A stretch of DNA of 64,000 bases from Cognaticolwellia beringensis (GTDB lineage: Bacteria > Pseudomonadota > Gammaproteobacteria > Enterobacterales > Alteromonadaceae), in assembly GCF_002076895.1 (NCBI RefSeq), contig NZ_CP020465.1, positions 4,597,275 through 4,661,274 of the forward strand. Reading direction: 5' to 3'. This document shows, piece after piece, positions 61,524 through 64,000 of the stretch. A model generated the notes under the pieces. That model worked only from the letters and a program-made list of their open reading frames with translations. It had not been told where the DNA came from and did not search any database. Numbering within the stretch: the stretch's first letter is position 1; each line of letters starts with the position of its first letter. A program made the position numbers and the translations under genes.

Positions 61524-61963
61524 GCACCGCAAAAATAACACTAACAGTAAAAGCCGTAGAAATAGTCTTACAAGAAATGATTGCTAATGGAGAGCGGATC
61601 TCACAGTACGCCGTTGAAAAAAAAGCTGGCTTATCTAATGGAGCCCTCAATTACAAGGTTGAAGAATACATTGAACTTAAAGATCGTATTATAAAACTTA
61701 AAATGCCGATATCAGACCAAGTGCCTAACACTTCCGATGACATAGCAAAGAGAAAAAGCAAAGAAAAAAAAGAGCAAAACTTAAAAGATAAATACCGTAG
61801 TGAGCGTGATGAACTAAAAGAAGAAAATATATATTTGGAAGCTGAAAATAAAGAACTTTTGTTTCAACTATTCAAGTTACAGCAATATATAGAGTTCCTA
61901 CAAGTTGACGGTGTGGCCGATATGAAAGTACTTAATTTTTCATTAAAATCGAAACCAGTGTAA
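61520..61963 (+). CDS. ginD: Small coiled-coil accessory protein, GinD-like
   Basis: 147 residues. An N-terminal helix-turn-helix-like part (EMIANGERISQYAVEKKAGLSNGALNYK) precedes a long charged coiled coil (about 75-130). This layout matches TnpC of Tn554 and GinD of GInt islands, which aid recombination. It starts within the ginC stop. Confidence 0.7.
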   Translation: MSTAKITLTVKAVEIVLQEMIANGERISQYAVEKKAGLSNGALNYKVEEYIELKDRIIKLKMPISDQVPNTSDDIAKRKSKEKKEQNLKDKYRSERDELKEENIYLEAENKELLFQLFKLQQYIEFLQVDGVADMKVLNFSLKSKPV

Positions 61964-62172
61964 ACATAGCCAATGGTTTAATACATAAAATGCTTGCGGT
62001 TTGATCCTCTAATAATTTATGCCTAATAGATGGCAAACAAATCGAGACTGATTTATGTCAACAGTGTTTTGCTGATATGTGTGGCGATACTCTCAGAGTT
62101 ACAGAAGAAACAGATAGCTTTACTGATGATAACTGTGTCTTGTAAGTTTAGCCTGCTTCGTAGAATTCTAGT

Positions 62173-62250
62173 GGTTATCTTATATGATAACCTCAATCAC
62201 TCTGTTGTCATATTTGATAACCACCAGAATTCTGTTATCATATATGACAA
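62173..62250. promoter_or_regulatory. Three palindromic repeats upstream of a winged-helix-like gene
   Basis: GGTTATCTTATATGATAACC (62173-62192), TTGTCATATTTGATAACC (62205-62222) and TTATCATATATGACAA (62235-62250) share TT(A/G)TCATATATGA(T/C)AA. Their centres are about 30 bp apart, i.e. about three helical turns, suitable for cooperative binding. GAATTCT-(A/G)-type flanks around 62162 and 62228 add a larger symmetry. Confidence 0.75.
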
Positions 62251-62269
62251 ACAACTTTTATGGATTATT

Positions 62270-62656
62270 ATGAATAACAATGAAATTGAAAGTATTAAAA
62301 TACAATCAAATAATCTGTATAAAGAAGTCTGTGATCCAACTTCTTTGATTTATATTAATCTCGAAGAAACAACTTTAAAAGCTATAGTTGATAAGTTTTT
62401 AGATACTAAAACAAGTAAAACAGATTTTAATGTTTTAATTAATTTAATGGATTTTTGGGACAAAAAAACAAGCTTTATTTATGTCGAATCTTTTGATTTA
62501 TTCCGATTAAAAACTGGTGTTGTATTAACTAATGGGAACCTATCAAGAGCAATCAAAAGTCTAGAAGAAAAAGGCTTTATTATTAAAGTTGGTTATCATA
62601 ATAAATTAGAATATTTATTTAATATCCCATTTCAATTACTAAAAGACAATTTTTGA
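62270..62656 (+). CDS. Winged-helix-like regulator or replication initiator, island cargo
   Basis: 128 residues from the ATG at 62270; the frame is open from 62030 but those codons cover the palindromic repeats. FNVLINLMDFWDKKTSFIYVESFDLFRLKTG, then NGNLSRAIKSLEEKGFIIKVGYHNKLEYLFNIPFQLL looks like a winged helix, with the recognition helix at NLSRAIKSLEEKG and a wing of basic residues. RepL-type initiators and MarR-type regulators both have this form. The repeats upstream suggest it binds its own promoter. Confidence 0.6.
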   Translation: MNNNEIESIKIQSNNLYKEVCDPTSLIYINLEETTLKAIVDKFLDTKTSKTDFNVLINLMDFWDKKTSFIYVESFDLFRLKTGVVLTNGNLSRAIKSLEEKGFIIKVGYHNKLEYLFNIPFQLLKDNF

Positions 62657-63087
62657 TGATTGTGTAGAGCATCATAAATAGTGCACTAATGCATTTTTTT
62701 GCGCATTGTTGACGTTAGATACTGATTGTTATTTAGGTCAACTGATAGCGAGCTAAAGTCATAATATAATCATTGATGCTAACGACCGATTTTTCTGGGA
62801 GCTGCCGTTAGTGAGACAAGCTCTAGCTTCCTGTAAGCACACATTGTTAGCATTAATAATTTAATGATGAATGACTGCAATATTTAGGTTTGTTCTCATT
62901 CAGGTTTAACAGGCTATTGTCAAAAAGTTACCATCAATAGACTCATTTTTTTTATATTTTGGCAACGTCCGCTTCAGGATATTATGTTAGTTACGACATC
63001 AGAAAGTGGTGTTTAACTGACGGATACGTTAAACCCATTAATGATGGTAAAGTAACTAAAAGTGTATTTTTTTAACAGTTATTGCAA
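62657..63087. other. Intergenic region with a possible gene remnant
   Basis: No complete gene. At about 62963-63073 a plus-strand frame reads LATSASGYYVSYDIRKW and continues to a TAA, without start codon, so it may be the tail of a decayed gene. GTTTAAC and GTTAAAC form a short inverted repeat within it. Nothing else was seen. Confidence 0.35.
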
Positions 63088-63959
63088 TTAGCACTTCAGC
63101 CAAGAAAAACTATAACCCTTCTCTAACAAGTCAATTTTTAGCTCTTTCTGTATCTGTTTATTACAGCGCATATAGACAGAACGAAGTTCGTTATCGTAGC
63201 TGTCTGGTTTAAAACCGCGCTCTATCGCTTTTTGATACCATTCGTACCCTTCACTGACATTGCCAAGTAATATGTTAGATGCACCAATGAGAGTACAGGG
63301 CCGAAAATCAGATGGAGTTAAGATATTGGCCTCACTCCCTAGTTTCAAGGATTCTGTGTATTGGCTTAAGTCACGAAAGACACCACCTGAGGTTGTGAGT
63401 AAGGCCGAGTTTAACTTCTTATTGCCTTTAGAAAACTTAAAGGGATAGTTTGATTTAACAACCCAAGCACTTCCTGAGATGACTTTCCCTTTCTGTAGTC
63501 AGCTATAGCATTAACTAAGCTCCAAGGCTTATTGCTACTTTTCCATTGTGCTAGGTGGCTTTTAGCTCTATTTATATAAAATGCCTGGGTGACATCCTCA
63601 TTGTTAAAACCTTTATCTTCAAGCCATAAAAAATCTTGCTCATTAATAGCACCACTTTGGAGTCGAATTAAAATTTTAGCAGCGTGGGAGCCTACCTTTA
63701 TTCTATTTATGCCAAATTCAGGGAAGTCACAAAAGCTCTTTAAAAACTGAGCTTCTTGCAACCTAAATTTTTCTTTAATCCTATTAGCTAACTCTTGTTT
63801 CTCAACAGCTTTTAACCTTTCAGCTTCTTGCTGTAATGCTAATTCCTGTTGATCAAAAGCCGCTGAATAAATTTCTATAGCTTCAGTTATCTTTGGTAAC
63901 TTATCATTTGAAAACTCTTCACCGGTGGTTGCTTTTAGCTTTTTCGCATTAACTTTCAT
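63088..63959 (-). pseudogene. Frameshifted gene of unknown function, island cargo
   Basis: Two minus-strand frames join into one protein of about 290 residues. The first (63959 to about 63450) has a long charged coiled coil (about 35-75) and KSHLAQWKSSNKPWSLVNAIADYRKGKSSQEVLGLLNQ. It stops at 63411 after a shift. The second frame continues at NYPFKFSKGNKKLNSALLTT and ends 63088, with GASNILLGNVSEGYEWYQKAIERGFKPD resembling a tetratricopeptide repeat. A lost A in AATCAAAC near 63450 would explain it. It could be a sequencing error or programmed frameshift. The family was not recognised. Confidence 0.65.
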
Positions 63960-64000
63960 TTTTAAACAAAAATTAAAGAATTCATTTGAGTTGTCATTTT

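Larger units (their letters stand above)
56308..64000 (+). mobile_element. Left part of a GInt-like genomic island inserted in ygiQ
   Basis: The junction at about 56307 is followed within 100 bp by four same-strand genes: three tyrosine-recombinase-like proteins of 403, 588 and 709 residues and a small coiled-coil protein of 147. Intergene gaps are 27 bp or overlaps. That number, order and size match ginABCD of GInt islands; Tn554 (tnpABC) and RIT elements have three genes in a different arrangement. The right end is not in the window. Confidence 0.75.

Noticed and set aside
56407..61963. Prophage, RIT element or Tn554-type transposon
   Set aside because: No phage structural or lysis genes are seen. 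RIT and Tn554 have three genes of other sizes, while the four-gene order and sizes here fit GInt best. Still an inference by gene layout.
62030..62269. Upstream 80 codons of the winged-helix-like gene
   Set aside because: They run across three palindromic repeats and have a biased hydrophobic composition; the ATG at 62270 begins the protein-like part.

Overview
The window looks like chromosomal DNA of an AT-rich marine gammaproteobacterium of the Alteromonadales, most like Colwelliaceae (Colwellia/Thalassotalea type). This rests on gene families recognised by eye: rhombosortase, a TIGR03503-type protein, the block dnaQ - DUF2919 - DUF599 - tRNA-Asp, and DUF5916 outer-membrane proteins. No database search was possible.

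Layout. (1) 1-7.9 kb is ordinary chromosome: a GyrI-like protein, a SUKH-like protein, metY, a small CPXCG protein, a REP-associated (RAYT-type) transposase gene, the cystine transporter tcyP and an exported msrA. The RAYT gene has a perfect-period 225-bp tandem duplication on its 3' side. A second cluster of about seven degenerate units sits downstream of tcyP. Both carry the same ATGG(A/G)TGTCC-type word. (2) 8.0-32.6 kb is a large sedentary chromosomal integron. I count about 34 recognisable attC sites plus two eroded ones, all in one orientation, with roughly 35 small genes. Almost all are on the minus strand and read away from an integrase gene at the right end (31678-32646). The integrase has a LexA box but is cut by an in-frame amber codon just before the IntI-specific segment. 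Cassette cargo includes four toxin-antitoxin modules (one with an amber-killed toxin), an RcsF-like lipoprotein, a TonB-C-like lipoprotein, PhyH-like and thioesterase-like enzymes, a P-loop kinase-like protein, an acyltransferase-3 protein, a BNR/sialidase-like secreted protein and many small membrane proteins. An intact IS66-family element with an 8-bp target duplication interrupts the distal end.

(3) 32.8-33.5 kb holds five tandem, near-identical tRNA-Asp genes on a 127-128 bp period behind one strong promoter with a GC-rich discriminator. (4) 33.6-55 kb is core-like chromosome: the TIGR03503 protein, dnaQ, DUF2919 and DUF599 proteins, two tandem DUF5916/CBM9-like outer-membrane proteins, an RDD membrane protein, cysK, ggt, tapT (DTW), a PAS-GGDEF cyclase, rhombosortase, an FMN-binding glutamate-synthase-like protein and an S9 peptidase. 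(5) 55.0-64.0 kb: ygiQ is cut exactly inside the codons for its radical-SAM cysteine motif. It is followed by three tyrosine-recombinase-like genes and a small coiled-coil gene, the arrangement of ginABCD in GInt islands. After this come a small winged-helix-like regulator behind three palindromic repeats and a frameshifted gene. The island continues past the right edge.

Common threads. Sulphur amino acid genes recur (metY, tcyP, cysK, msrA, ggt) but do not form one operon. Several mobile systems show decay: the integrase, one ParE toxin and one cassette each carry a TAG interruption, and two genes have apparent one-base losses in A runs. TAG is also the normal stop of dnaQ, rrtA, the glutamate-synthase-like gene and a cassette lipoprotein, so amber suppression is not a simple explanation.
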